A stretch of DNA of 64,000 nt from Gammaproteobacteria bacterium. GTDB lineage: Bacteria; Pseudomonadota; Gammaproteobacteria; GCA-2400775. Below are positions 36,375-44,696 of the stretch, one piece after another. How positions within the stretch are numbered: the first letter of the stretch is position 1; every line of letters starts with the position of its first letter. Position numbers and translations under genes: made by a program. Location: the NCBI GenBank assembly GCA_015492075.1, contig WGFU01000019.1, positions 1-64,000 on the forward strand, read 5' to 3'. The notes under the pieces were generated by a model, which had not been told where the DNA came from, ran no database searches, and worked only from the letters and a program-made list of their open reading frames with translations.

Positions 36375-36401
36375 GTTCGATTCCGGCCCTAGGCACCATT
36401 A
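36375..36401 (+). repeat. attR: copy of the tRNA-Leu 3' end
   Basis: GTTCGATTCCGGCCC, then TAGGCACCATTA. Differs from attL only at CCCTAGG against CCCCGGG. No other part of a tRNA gene is present here, so it is a remnant made by integration. Confidence 0.85.
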
Positions 36402-36845
36402 ATTTCAATGGGTTGTGCATTGTTTCTAGAAATATTCTAGTCTTGTTTGCCGACTTTCCTTGCCGCAGCATAATAGTGTCGATGTCTCATCTTATGGCCG
36501 CCGCGCCTAGATTTAACGCGAGCACGTCTACATTTTTCTGGCGCGCTGCCTTGGGTAGGCGGTCCGACATGGCTGTCGATCCAATCAATTGGGTGGATAG
36601 TTTCAGTACGCTATGTCGTGCTCATGCTATTTGGCCCGGCAGGCGAAAAATGCCAGCTTGCGTTGTCATTGTGGCAGAGGCCACTTTATCTGCACGCTAC
36701 TAAAAGCAGACACCAGCTTCACAGTAAAATGACAGTTTGGCGATCAGTTTTTAACATTTTAGAGCCTATACTGTGTGTTAGCGCCATTTAACGCATATTT
36801 ACAGCCGGGTTGATGGCGGTTTTTTATACTACCGCTGGAGATTGA
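36402..36845. other. Intergenic region after attR
   Basis: No gene is supported. A 96-codon frame (36413-36703) has no recognisable motif and no ribosome binding site. The final part before the next gene includes TTTTTTATACTACC (near 36820), with TATACT as a possible -10 element, and CTGGAG (near 36835) before the GTG/ATG codons of the ATP-grasp gene. Confidence 0.4.
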
Positions 36846-38084
36846 TTGTGTCAGCGCATTTTTTATCAAAAATATGACGACATGCTCATGAACCGTAGCG
36901 GTATAGCTGCTAAAATCTCGCCATCTTTCTCCAATCTATGTAATTCGGATGCTTCCCACACAATGAGTCGAGCTGTAATGCCTGATCGCAGTTACGTAAC
37001 ACCTGGCATGCCTCCCCTTGATAGCTCTGCTCAAGCGGTTTCTTTTTTTGAGTTTTGGCCCGCCTGGCTAATGTATGGTCCCGTTGTATTGCAGTGGCTG
37101 GCGCTGTCGCTCTATTACCGATCATTGTCGCTGCCCTTGATTGCAAATCCTAATATGCCTAGTGCTGGCATGGTGGGTTTTTCGAAAAGTGATTTTTTGG
37201 CGCAAGCACAGGCAAATAGCCAGTCCTGGATATTGCCATGGGTGCGCCATACCATGAGCCAGGAGTCGGTGGTCTCTCAGGGCGATCAGCTCGCGTCCAA
37301 AATGATCGATGCTGGCTTGTCATTTCCCATTGTCGGCAAGCCGGATATGGGTTGCCGTGGTGTTGGGGTCAGGCTCATCGGGACGCAAGCCGAGTTGTAT
37401 GATTACCTATCGCATTACCTAGTGGGCAGTACCTTAATGTTACAGCAGTTGGCAGACTGGGAGCCAGAAGCGGGCGTGTTTTATGTTCGTCACCCTGACG
37501 AAGAGAAGGGGCGTATTGTCTCGATGGCATTAAAATATTCGCCTTATGTGGTTGGCGATGGGGTCAGTACGCTACGCCAGTTGTTGCTAGCCGATAGCCG
37601 TGCGCGTCAGATCATGCACTTGTATGCGGCACGTCATCAGGATAGGTTCGAACAGGTGATTGCCGAAGATGAACCGTTTCGACTGGTGTTCGCAGCCAGT
37701 CATAGCTGTGGCGCGGTGTTTCGCGACGGTCGGCAGTATATTACGGACGCATTAACCGACCGTATTAACGAGATTATGTCGGGCTTTCCCGAGTTTTATT
37801 ATGGGCGGCTAGACATTAAATTCAAGACGCTTGAGCAGATGATGAGGGGCGATGAGTTGGCCATTATCGAGGTCAATGGCGCCAGCTCTGAATCGTTGCA
37901 TATCTGGGATAATCAGGCGCGGTTGCGAGAAGCATGGTCAGTATTGTTTAGTCAATATAACACTTTGTTTAAAATTGGCGCGATGAACAAAAAACGTGGT
38001 TATCGGCCACCAGGATTGATGAGCTTGTGGAAAGCTTGGCGCACAGAACAGGCCTTATCAAGTCATTATCCGGCGACAGATTGA
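36846..38084 (+). CDS. ATP-grasp ligase of an OlsF-linked operon
   Basis: 412 residues from the longest frame; the true start may be one of several in-frame ATG codons up to about residue 54, since family sequence begins near FFEFWPAWLMY (residue about 68). Then come NPNMPSAGMVGFSKSDFL, the ATP-grasp A-loop (FPIVGKPDMGCRGVGVRLI, with the ATP-binding Lys), LMLQQLADWEPEAGVFYVRH, and a metal-binding end with YGRLDIKFKTLEQM and IIEVNGASSESLHIWD (Glu and Asn). This is the fold of D-Ala-D-Ala-like carboxylate-amine ligases. The substrate is unknown. One base separates its stop from the acyltransferase start. Confidence 0.75.
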   Translation: MCQRIFYQKYDDMLMNRSGIAAKISPSFSNLCNSDASHTMSRAVMPDRSYVTPGMPPLDSSAQAVSFFEFWPAWLMYGPVVLQWLALSLYYRSLSLPLIANPNMPSAGMVGFSKSDFLAQAQANSQSWILPWVRHTMSQESVVSQGDQLASKMIDAGLSFPIVGKPDMGCRGVGVRLIGTQAELYDYLSHYLVGSTLMLQQLADWEPEAGVFYVRHPDEEKGRIVSMALKYSPYVVGDGVSTLRQLLLADSRARQIMHLYAARHQDRFEQVIAEDEPFRLVFAASHSCGAVFRDGRQYITDALTDRINEIMSGFPEFYYGRLDIKFKTLEQMMRGDELAIIEVNGASSESLHIWDNQARLREAWSVLFSQYNTLFKIGAMNKKRGYRPPGLMSLWKAWRTEQALSSHYPATD

Positions 38085-38085
38085 T

Positions 38086-39843
38086 ATGAGTTACGAAAGT
38101 TTGGTTAATCCATTTCAGCTGCCCATCAAAAACCGGATTCTTGCTGCAATGCTTGAATCGGTGCTAGGTTTGAAGCCGCTGGCAGAGCATTATGCCCATC
38201 GTCCGCGTGATATCGCTGCGGATTCCTTTCTTGATTACACCTTGCAGTCTTTGGGTGTCGACGTCCGGGTGGAGCCAAATAACATGCTTGGGGAGACACC
38301 GCGCACCGGCCCAGTGTTGGTGGTGGCCAATCATCCTTTGGGTGGACTAGAAGGTGTCGCTATCGCGCAAATATTGTTGAAAGTGCGCCCCGACCTGAAA
38401 GTTATGACCAACCAAATACTGACTCGTATTCCCGAGTTGCGCGATATTTTTATCGGTGTTGACGTGCTGTCGGAAAATGCAGTGAAACAAAACTTGCGTG
38501 GCGTGCGAGAGGCGATGAAGCATTTGCGTGATGATGGCATGTTGCTGGTGTTTCCGGCAGGCCAGGTTTCTGCTATCAATGTTAGATCCAAGCGGATCGA
38601 AGACCGGCCGTGGGATCGTCTGGTCGGTCAGTTAGTCAAACGCAGCAAGGCGGTTTGTGTACCGATCTATGTTAAGGGAAAGAACAGTAGCTTGTTTTAT
38701 ATCTTGGGCTTGATTCACCCGCGTTTACGTACTCTGATGCTGGCACGTGAATTTGCCAATAAACGGGGCTGGAGGCTTGATTTAAAAATCGGTAATCCCA
38801 TCACCCCGAGTGAGATTCGGCAACTGGATGATGAAGAGTCCATTACCCATTACCTGCGCATGAGTACCGACTTGCTCGGTCTCGAGTCAATAGTAATCAA
38901 TCAGTCTGATCGCAGCCAAACACAAGAAATAAAACGCCCCAGCGCTGAGCTATTTCATGATATTCAGCAGCTCAGTGAATTTAAAATCAATGAGTCAGGA
39001 TCATTCGACGTCTATATCGCCCCCTATGATCGCCTTGGAAGTATGATGGAGCGCATAGGCATCGCGCGCGAAATCACATTTCGCGCGGCCGGAGAAGGCA
39101 CCGGCAACAGCGTTGATATCGACCGTTTTGATCCGCATTACCTGCACCTGTTTTTATGGGATAGGGAAAGACAGATGGTTGCTGGTGGCTATCGTATTGG
39201 ACGGGTGGATGAGATTGTAAAAAATCACGGCATCGACGCCTTGTACGGACGCACACTTTATCGCTTTGATGAAGCCTATCTGGCGCGCATTGGCAAAGCG
39301 CTGGAAATCGGTCGGTCGTTTGTTCATCCGGATTACCAGCGGCACCCCGCCGCACTGGATTTACTGCTACGCGGTATTGGTGCATACGTTGCTCAATATC
39401 CTGAATATCCGACCTTGTTTGGTGCAGTGAGTATTTCACGTGATCATTCTGATATGGCACGTGCACTGATAGCTGAAAGTATGCTGGAATCATTTCGGGC
39501 TGAGCAACGATATATTGAAAATGTGAGACCGGTGACACCGTTTCGAGTCGCAGGCAAGACCTGGACCGACGAAATGCTGGCTTCTTTGAATAAAGTGTCA
39601 GTACTTAACAAGCTGGTAGGCCGTTGTGACCCGGGCAAGACCTTGCCAACACTATTGCGCCACTATTTGGCTTTAAATGGAAGGTTTGTCTGCTTTTCGG
39701 TGAACACGGTATTTAATGATTCTTTGGATGGCTTGATATTGGTTGATTTTCGTAAAATGCCACGCCGTTATGCCACCCGCTATCTCGGAAAAGAAGGCGT
39801 TGAGCGCCTTAAAACAATGTGGAAAGATAAATGCAAGCATTAA
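38086..39843 (+). CDS. Bifunctional acyltransferase, OlsF-like
   Basis: 585 residues with two parts. N-terminal (about residues 60-260) is a PlsC/OlsA-type O-acyltransferase: VVANHPLGGLEG (the His-Pro variant of the NHxxxxD motif, near residue 84), and LLVFPAGQVSA. C-terminal (about residues 285-500) is an OlsB-type N-acyltransferase of the GNAT/hemolysin group: MVAGGYRIGR, ALYGRTLYRFD, IGRSFVHPDYQRHPAALDLL, and LFGAVSISRDHS. The same arrangement is described for OlsF, which makes ornithine lipids in some gammaproteobacteria and Bacteroidetes. The acyl acceptor here is not known. Its end overlaps the DinB-like gene by 13 bp. Confidence 0.78.
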   Translation: MSYESLVNPFQLPIKNRILAAMLESVLGLKPLAEHYAHRPRDIAADSFLDYTLQSLGVDVRVEPNNMLGETPRTGPVLVVANHPLGGLEGVAIAQILLKVRPDLKVMTNQILTRIPELRDIFIGVDVLSENAVKQNLRGVREAMKHLRDDGMLLVFPAGQVSAINVRSKRIEDRPWDRLVGQLVKRSKAVCVPIYVKGKNSSLFYILGLIHPRLRTLMLAREFANKRGWRLDLKIGNPITPSEIRQLDDEESITHYLRMSTDLLGLESIVINQSDRSQTQEIKRPSAELFHDIQQLSEFKINESGSFDVYIAPYDRLGSMMERIGIAREITFRAAGEGTGNSVDIDRFDPHYLHLFLWDRERQMVAGGYRIGRVDEIVKNHGIDALYGRTLYRFDEAYLARIGKALEIGRSFVHPDYQRHPAALDLLLRGIGAYVAQYPEYPTLFGAVSISRDHSDMARALIAESMLESFRAEQRYIENVRPVTPFRVAGKTWTDEMLASLNKVSVLNKLVGRCDPGKTLPTLLRHYLALNGRFVCFSVNTVFNDSLDGLILVDFRKMPRRYATRYLGKEGVERLKTMWKDKCKH

Positions 39844-40337
39844 TCAGCGCCAATATCGATGCCTTAGAACAATTACTGGCTCTCATTGAAATAGCACCGG
39901 ACAAGTGGTATAAAAATGTTCCCGAAGGCATGACATCAGCTGTTGGTCGTCATGTACGCCATGTATTGGATCACTACACTGCCTTGCAGTCAGGTATGGC
40001 AGATGGCGAGATCGATTACGACCAACGTAATCGGGACAGTGTCATTGAAGCAGACCCAGTGCTAGCACTGGAGCAGATCAAAGGTTTGATTGCATGGTTG
40101 CGCATCAGTATTCGTCTGGACGCACCCATAAAAATGAAAACCGAGATATCTATGAGTTGCCAAGAGTCGCGAATAGTGGATAGCACACTGCAGCGCGAAT
40201 TGATCTATTTACTCAACCACACTGTGCATCATGTGGCATACATTACCTTGGTGCTGCGAACTTTGGGTATTAATATCGCCTCCTATATTGGCGTAGCACC
40301 TGCGACCCAAAGTTATTTACGATCTAGTGCGGGTTAA
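39831..40337 (+). CDS. DinB-superfamily protein
   Basis: 168 residues, four-helix bundle of the DinB/YfiT type. The metal-binding His triad is visible: GRHVRHVLDHY (about residues 40-50) and LNHTVHHVAY (about residues 128-137). Enzymes with this fold are often thiol-S-transferases or hydrolases that use bacillithiol, glutathione or other small molecules; the substrate cannot be predicted. It starts inside the end of the acyltransferase and is followed by NRDE after 2 bp, so it belongs to the same operon. Confidence 0.75.
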   Translation: MQALISANIDALEQLLALIEIAPDKWYKNVPEGMTSAVGRHVRHVLDHYTALQSGMADGEIDYDQRNRDSVIEADPVLALEQIKGLIAWLRISIRLDAPIKMKTEISMSCQESRIVDSTLQRELIYLLNHTVHHVAYITLVLRTLGINIASYIGVAPATQSYLRSSAG

Positions 40338-40339
40338 GT

Positions 40340-41116
40340 ATGTGTACCATAAGTATATTACGTGATAATAATGGCTTGACCGTGACATCAAACCGCGATG
40401 AAGTGCGTACTCGTAATGAAGCAGGTATGCGGCAGGAGTTAGCAGAGGCAACACTGCGGATTTACCCGCTTGACGCACAAGCCAAAGGCACATGGGTGGG
40501 GACAAATAATTACGGCATCGTTGCCAGCTTGCTCAATATGTATGAAGTCGATTATCAAGGCAGTTTGAGCCGCGGCCTGATCATCCCGCGTTTACTTGAA
40601 TTTCGTTGTCTTGCTGATGTTAGAAAATGGTTGACTCAAGCGTTCGAACCGATTTTGTACAGTGCGTTTGTGTTATTGGTTATGAACAAAGACGAGCTTT
40701 ATCGTTATCGCTGGGATGGCTTAAATTTTAATGAAGAGTTAATCGAGTTTTCGCGCTTCTTTCTTGAATCTTCCTCTTCAGTAGATTTAGCAACAACCGT
40801 AGAGTATCGGCAGCGACTGTTTAAAGACTGGCAAAAAAACGGTCATGCTGAAGAAGACATTTTAGCCTTTCATTGCCAACGTGATGAGGCCAATGCGAGC
40901 CAGGCAGTGTGTATGGCACGTGAACATTCTCATACCAAGAGCGTCAGTCAAATCAGAGTTGGCACCAGCCATGTCGAATTCCACTATCTTTCACCTGAGC
41001 GCCTCGAGCCTCTGGTCAATACGGATATCGAACTCAATCAATTGGCAAGCGTTCGATGCCAATTATTAACGCATACACGGCCGGATGAGGTCTCAGCCGA
41101 GATTGATACTGGTTGA
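40340..41116 (+). CDS. NRDE/TANGO2-family protein
   Basis: 258 residues starting MCTISILRDNNGLTVTSNRD. The TSNRDE motif and WVGTNNYGIVASLLNMY are the hallmarks of NRDE proteins. The N-terminal Cys2 is where an N-terminal-nucleophile hydrolase would carry its nucleophile, but activity has not been shown for the family. Human TANGO2 is linked to haem, acyl-CoA and lipid metabolism. Last gene of the coupled set with the DinB, acyltransferase and ATP-grasp genes, 2 bp after the DinB-like gene. Confidence 0.8.
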   Translation: MCTISILRDNNGLTVTSNRDEVRTRNEAGMRQELAEATLRIYPLDAQAKGTWVGTNNYGIVASLLNMYEVDYQGSLSRGLIIPRLLEFRCLADVRKWLTQAFEPILYSAFVLLVMNKDELYRYRWDGLNFNEELIEFSRFFLESSSSVDLATTVEYRQRLFKDWQKNGHAEEDILAFHCQRDEANASQAVCMAREHSHTKSVSQIRVGTSHVEFHYLSPERLEPLVNTDIELNQLASVRCQLLTHTRPDEVSAEIDTG

Positions 41117-41127
41117 TTGTTAAGAAA

Positions 41128-41292
41128 GTGATTGTTGATTTTTGCATTATACTGCTGGGCTTTAGTGCCTCGGTCGGCGCCTATATTGCCAGATACCAAC
41201 AAGTGCTTGAGTTGGCCAGTCTCGAGCAATCTGTGCAAGATAAAATCGCTAGTGTTTTTACCCGCCTGAAAAAACAAAACATAAGCTCATGA
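41128..41292 (+). CDS. Small membrane protein coupled to a HAD phosphatase
   Basis: GTG at 41128 with AAGAAAG just upstream opens a 54-residue frame: a hydrophobic helix (FCIILLGFSASVGAYIARYQ, residues about 5-24) followed by a polar tail with a short amphipathic coil. Its TGA (41290-41292) overlaps the ATG (41289) of the phosphatase in an ATGA arrangement, as in translationally coupled genes. Too short for firm evidence from sequence alone. Confidence 0.5.
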   Translation: MIVDFCIILLGFSASVGAYIARYQQVLELASLEQSVQDKIASVFTRLKKQNISS

Positions 41293-41891
41293 TCAAGGCA
41301 CTGGTCTTTGATCTCGGCGGTGTGTTGGTAGAGCTGGCGCCAGTACAGACAGTATTTTCTCACTCTGCCCATGAAGATGAAGCGGAGTTTTGGCGATGCT
41401 GGTTACATTCGGACACTGTTCGCCGTTTCGAGACAGGTCAATCGTCTCTATTTGACTTTATTTCAGACATTAAAGCCGAACTCAAACTGGAATTGAGTTA
41501 CGAGGAGTTGGTTCAGCGCCACCGTAGTTTTGTTCAAGGCGTCTATCCGGGTGTCTTTAAATTGCTCGAACGATTACGCAGTCGCTACACTTTGGTGAGT
41601 CTGAGTAATAATAACCCCGTGCACTGGCCGATCATGATGTCCGATTATGGTTTCGAACCGTATTTTGATTACCACTTTCCGTCGCATATTACTGGTTTTA
41701 TCAAGCCCGATGGCGATGCCTTCGAGAATGTAATCAGCCAACTGGAACTGGCACCGGAGCAGATCATTTTTCTGGACGATAATATTATTAATGTTGACGC
41801 CGCTCGACAAGCTGGGATGCAAGCGTTCGAGGTGAAAGGTTTTGCTGCGGCTCAAGCCTTGCTTAAGGAACGACTTCAATTCATTGCATAA
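41289..41891 (+). CDS. HAD-superfamily phosphatase, YihX-like
   Basis: 200 residues, HAD subfamily IA. FDLGGVLVEL holds the nucleophile Asp (D8). The second acid of the classic DxD is Gly here, as in some members of the YihX group, so general-acid catalysis may differ. LSNNNPVHW (Thr/Ser motif II), GFIKPDGDAFE (Lys motif III), and FLDDNIINVDAARQAGMQAF (motif IV) follow. Likely dephosphorylates a small metabolite such as a sugar phosphate. Its ATG overlaps the stop of a 54-residue ORF. Confidence 0.82.
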   Translation: MIKALVFDLGGVLVELAPVQTVFSHSAHEDEAEFWRCWLHSDTVRRFETGQSSLFDFISDIKAELKLELSYEELVQRHRSFVQGVYPGVFKLLERLRSRYTLVSLSNNNPVHWPIMMSDYGFEPYFDYHFPSHITGFIKPDGDAFENVISQLELAPEQIIFLDDNIINVDAARQAGMQAFEVKGFAAAQALLKERLQFIA

Positions 41892-41948
41892 ATCTGTCTG
41901 CCATTGTTATGCTGTGCTTGGCGCTATAAAAAGATCAACGGAGTCACA

Positions 41949-42485
41949 ATGAACAAACTGCTAGGTATGTTTTTATTGCTGATGGTCGCATCGTTACTGG
42001 CCATTGCCGATGACGAAGTGCCTGATACATCGTCTGTGATGAGCAATGACAGACTGGCCACATTGGTTCATCGGCTTGACGAGGAAGCGCAAGGCCGGCC
42101 GGGTTTTTGGCTGATGCAGATCGATGAATATGAGGTTTACGTGGCCACCGATGAGCGTGCAGGGCGTATGCGCGCCATGGTGCCAATATTGCCGTCGGCA
42201 GAGGTTGAGCCAAACGTCTTAGAACGACTGATGCAAGCGAATTTTGATTCAGCCCTGGATGCGCGTTACTCCTTTGCCAAGGATACTTTATGGGCGGTTT
42301 TTATCCATCCCCTACGCGACTTGTCAGATGAATTGTTTTTTTCCGGTGTCGCACAAACCGTCAACCTGGCAGCGACCTATGGTACTACCTACAGTTCCGG
42401 TGCCTTGGTGTTTAACGGTGGCGATAGCGCTGAGCAACAGCGCAGCTATTACCAGGATATTGTCGACCGTGCGAATGCCATCTAG
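41949..42485 (+). CDS. Exported protein of unknown function
   Basis: About 178 residues from ATG 41949 (MNKLLGMFLLLMVASLLAIA), which gives a signal peptide cleaved near Ala-Asp; a longer frame to 41904 lacks one. The mature part has a region like the one-domain chaperone fold of YbjN or type III chaperones (LERLMQANFDSALDARYSFA, then LWAVFIHPLRDLSDELFFSG). That is a hint and not a call. No lipobox was seen. It lies 58 bp after the HAD gene and may share its transcript. Confidence 0.55.
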   Translation: MNKLLGMFLLLMVASLLAIADDEVPDTSSVMSNDRLATLVHRLDEEAQGRPGFWLMQIDEYEVYVATDERAGRMRAMVPILPSAEVEPNVLERLMQANFDSALDARYSFAKDTLWAVFIHPLRDLSDELFFSGVAQTVNLAATYGTTYSSGALVFNGGDSAEQQRSYYQDIVDRANAI

Positions 42486-42504
42486 CCAATATTAGCGATA
42501 GTGG

Positions 42505-43776
42505 ATGCGATATCGCATGGCCCGCCCAAGCATACTGGCTACCGAATTTCGTTCATGGCTGGCCGTAGCGCTATGGATAATCATTTTACTGCTAACGATC
42601 CCGTTTGCACGCACATTTCAAGCCATTGTCCGTAATACCCTGGGCGATAATTCGTTTGGCTATTTTGTCGTCGCTGTTGTTGTTATATCCGTACTGTATC
42701 TGATCCTCAAACTGCGCTCAGCGGCGATGGCATTACCGGCGGTGAACATTGGATGGTTGCTGCTTTGTGCCGCCTTTATTATTGCCTATACGTTTCGGCT
42801 TTGGGGGAACCCGGTTGAGGCCGTCCATTTCGTTCAATACGGATTGTTAGCGGCACTGCTGTTTAACGCATTTTTATGGCGCCATAAGAACTATTTAGTT
42901 TATGTTGCGGTGGTGTTAGCGGCTGCCGCAGTGGGAGTTATTGACGAATTCCTGCAATGGCTGACGCCTGGCCGCGTTTGGGGCCTGAGTGATATTACGA
43001 TCAACAGCCTGGCCGCTTTGGTCGTATGCGTGGCGATAGCAAAAGGTATCCGGCCGCAATCTATCAATCAGATTCCTAACAGGGCAAGCAAACGACTAGT
43101 GGTACGTCTGGCGCTAACGTGTCTGCTTTTATTGCTTATCAGTTTTGCCAATACGCCCGATGTAATAAAAGCATATAGCGCTAAAATTGCGCCGCTGACC
43201 TTTCTTGCTGAAAATGGGCATCTTATGTCCGAATATGGTTATCGTTATGAAGATAAGGAAATCGGTGTATTTCGTTCCCGTTTCAGTTCGGATAGTTTGC
43301 AGCTGCAAGACAAAGAGCGTGCATTCGATGCAGCGCAAAAACTAGATGCGGCACCATCACTGAGTGACTACGGGGAGTTTATTCGGCGTTACTCACCCAT
43401 GACCGATCCTTTTTTACATGAGTTACGTGTACATTTGAATCGCCGCGATTACTATCTTAAAACTGGTTTGCAAGCAGCACGTTATGCCCATGCTGAGCGG
43501 CAGCGACGTCTACAAATTGCTTTTTTTGAAAACCGTATCGTAGAAAAGTATTTTTCCAACACATTGGCGCAGTCATCTTTTGGCCTGGAGCATGATATGC
43601 AAGTTTTATTAGAGGCAAGTGTTGATAAGGGGCAGCGCTATGAGAGTCCGGTCAGTGAAAACCTGATTACCTTCCTAAGCAAGCCCCAGCTGTTGCTACT
43701 ATTGCTAGGCGCGATAGCGGTTTTATTGTTATTCAGCTGGCGATTGCGCACCAGGGCTGACAATGCCCTTGTTTAA
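42505..43776 (+). CDS. VanZ-domain membrane protein with a C-terminal extension
   Basis: 423 residues. The N-terminal half has about five hydrophobic helices including the VanZ-like segment AVHFVQYGLLAALLF, and GVIDEFLQWLTPGRVWGLSD with the conserved Glu/Gln pair. After residue about 190 comes a soluble region of roughly 200 residues with no recognised domain, then a final membrane helix (LLLLLLGAIAVLLLF). This layout puts the soluble part between two membrane segments, likely outside the cytoplasm. Its 3' end overlaps the metallophosphoesterase gene by 14 bp, so the two are probably translated together. Confidence 0.7.
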   Translation: MRYRMARPSILATEFRSWLAVALWIIILLLTIPFARTFQAIVRNTLGDNSFGYFVVAVVVISVLYLILKLRSAAMALPAVNIGWLLLCAAFIIAYTFRLWGNPVEAVHFVQYGLLAALLFNAFLWRHKNYLVYVAVVLAAAAVGVIDEFLQWLTPGRVWGLSDITINSLAALVVCVAIAKGIRPQSINQIPNRASKRLVVRLALTCLLLLLISFANTPDVIKAYSAKIAPLTFLAENGHLMSEYGYRYEDKEIGVFRSRFSSDSLQLQDKERAFDAAQKLDAAPSLSDYGEFIRRYSPMTDPFLHELRVHLNRRDYYLKTGLQAARYAHAERQRRLQIAFFENRIVEKYFSNTLAQSSFGLEHDMQVLLEASVDKGQRYESPVSENLITFLSKPQLLLLLLGAIAVLLLFSWRLRTRADNALV

Positions 43777-44683
43777 CCGGCGTCGCTGGTTGCTTAGCAG
43801 TGGCGCACTGGTTGCGGCCAGTTATATAGGTGGCTGTGCAGACCTTACTGTACGACGGAAACGATCCAGCCTGCGCTTGGTATTTTATACCGATGTGCAT
43901 GCGATGCCGGCGCGCGGTGCGGCAGACGCCGTGTTGATCGCGGCGGAAGCCATTAATCAGTCGCGGCCTGACCTGATTATCGGTGGAGGAGATTATATTG
44001 ACGGTGGTTTCAATGCTGGTAGCGTGTCCATGACACGACACTGGAATATCTATATGCGCATGCATCGTGCAATGCATGCCGATATATATCCTGCCATCGG
44101 TAATCATGACCTGGTCGGCGTGCAACCGAAAGATGGCAGCCCGCCAAATATCGAACCACGCTCTGATTATCTTCAACGTATGGGCTTATCCCGCACTTGG
44201 TATTCGTTTGATGAGGCGGGTTACCATTTTATTATGCTTGACAGTATGAGTATTGTCGGCGGCGATGTTGGCTACGAAGGTCATTTGAATACAGAGCAAA
44301 TGGCATGGTTGAAAGAAGACTTATCTGGTATCGGCTTTGATACTCCAATAGTCGTTACTCTGCATATGCCATTGCTGACAAATGTGTATTCTGCGACCAA
44401 GGGCAACATGGAAGGGGTGCCTGTTAATCGTGCCATGATAGATAACGTTGAAATACTCGAACTGTTTAATCAGCATAATTTGATATTGGTATTGCAGGGT
44501 CATTTACATGTCGCCGAAGTGATACGTTGGCGCAATACGACGTTTATCACCGGTGGGGCGATCTGTGGCAGTTGGTGGCGAGGGCCACGCTTTGGTACAG
44601 AAGAGGGCTATTATGTGATTGAGCTCGATGGCGATAAGGTGAATTGGCAATATGTCGATTATGGTTGGAACGCAATTGTTTAG
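43763..44683 (+). CDS. Calcineurin-like metallophosphoesterase, Tat-exported lipoprotein
   Basis: 306 residues. RRRWLLSSGALVAASYIGGC combines a twin-arginine motif with a lipobox (IGGC), so it is probably exported folded and anchored. Metal-binding motifs are intact: DVHA (in place of DxH), GGGDYIDGG, GNHD, LHMP and GHLH. Such enzymes hydrolyse phosphodiesters or phosphomonoesters, but no substrate is suggested. It overlaps the VanZ-type gene by 14 bp and is followed 13 bp later by the GumN-like gene. The group may work at the envelope. Confidence 0.83.
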   Translation: MPLFNRRRWLLSSGALVAASYIGGCADLTVRRKRSSLRLVFYTDVHAMPARGAADAVLIAAEAINQSRPDLIIGGGDYIDGGFNAGSVSMTRHWNIYMRMHRAMHADIYPAIGNHDLVGVQPKDGSPPNIEPRSDYLQRMGLSRTWYSFDEAGYHFIMLDSMSIVGGDVGYEGHLNTEQMAWLKEDLSGIGFDTPIVVTLHMPLLTNVYSATKGNMEGVPVNRAMIDNVEILELFNQHNLILVLQGHLHVAEVIRWRNTTFITGGAICGSWWRGPRFGTEEGYYVIELDGDKVNWQYVDYGWNAIV

Positions 44684-44696
44684 AGGGGCTTGTTTA

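Larger units (their letters stand above)
31736..36401. mobile_element. Defence-bearing integrative element in tRNA-Leu
   Basis: An element of about 4.6 kb lying between the 3' end of tRNA-Leu (31736-31762) and an imperfect copy of it (36375-36401; 25 of 27 bases identical). Next to the tRNA gene, read away from it, is the start of a tyrosine-integrase gene, the usual layout of genomic islands in tRNA genes. Shared TTACGCCA-type motifs lie inside both ends. Cargo: a truncated integrase, a fragment of abiEi, an AAA-ATPase/RloB pair and an abiEi/abiEii pair. The abiE region is visibly more G+C-rich than the flanking host genes. Without an intact integrase it could move only with help in trans. 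Confidence 0.85.

Noticed and set aside
36413-36703. 96-codon frame after attR
   Set aside because: No recognisable motif, no start signal, composition not like an accepted gene in the window.
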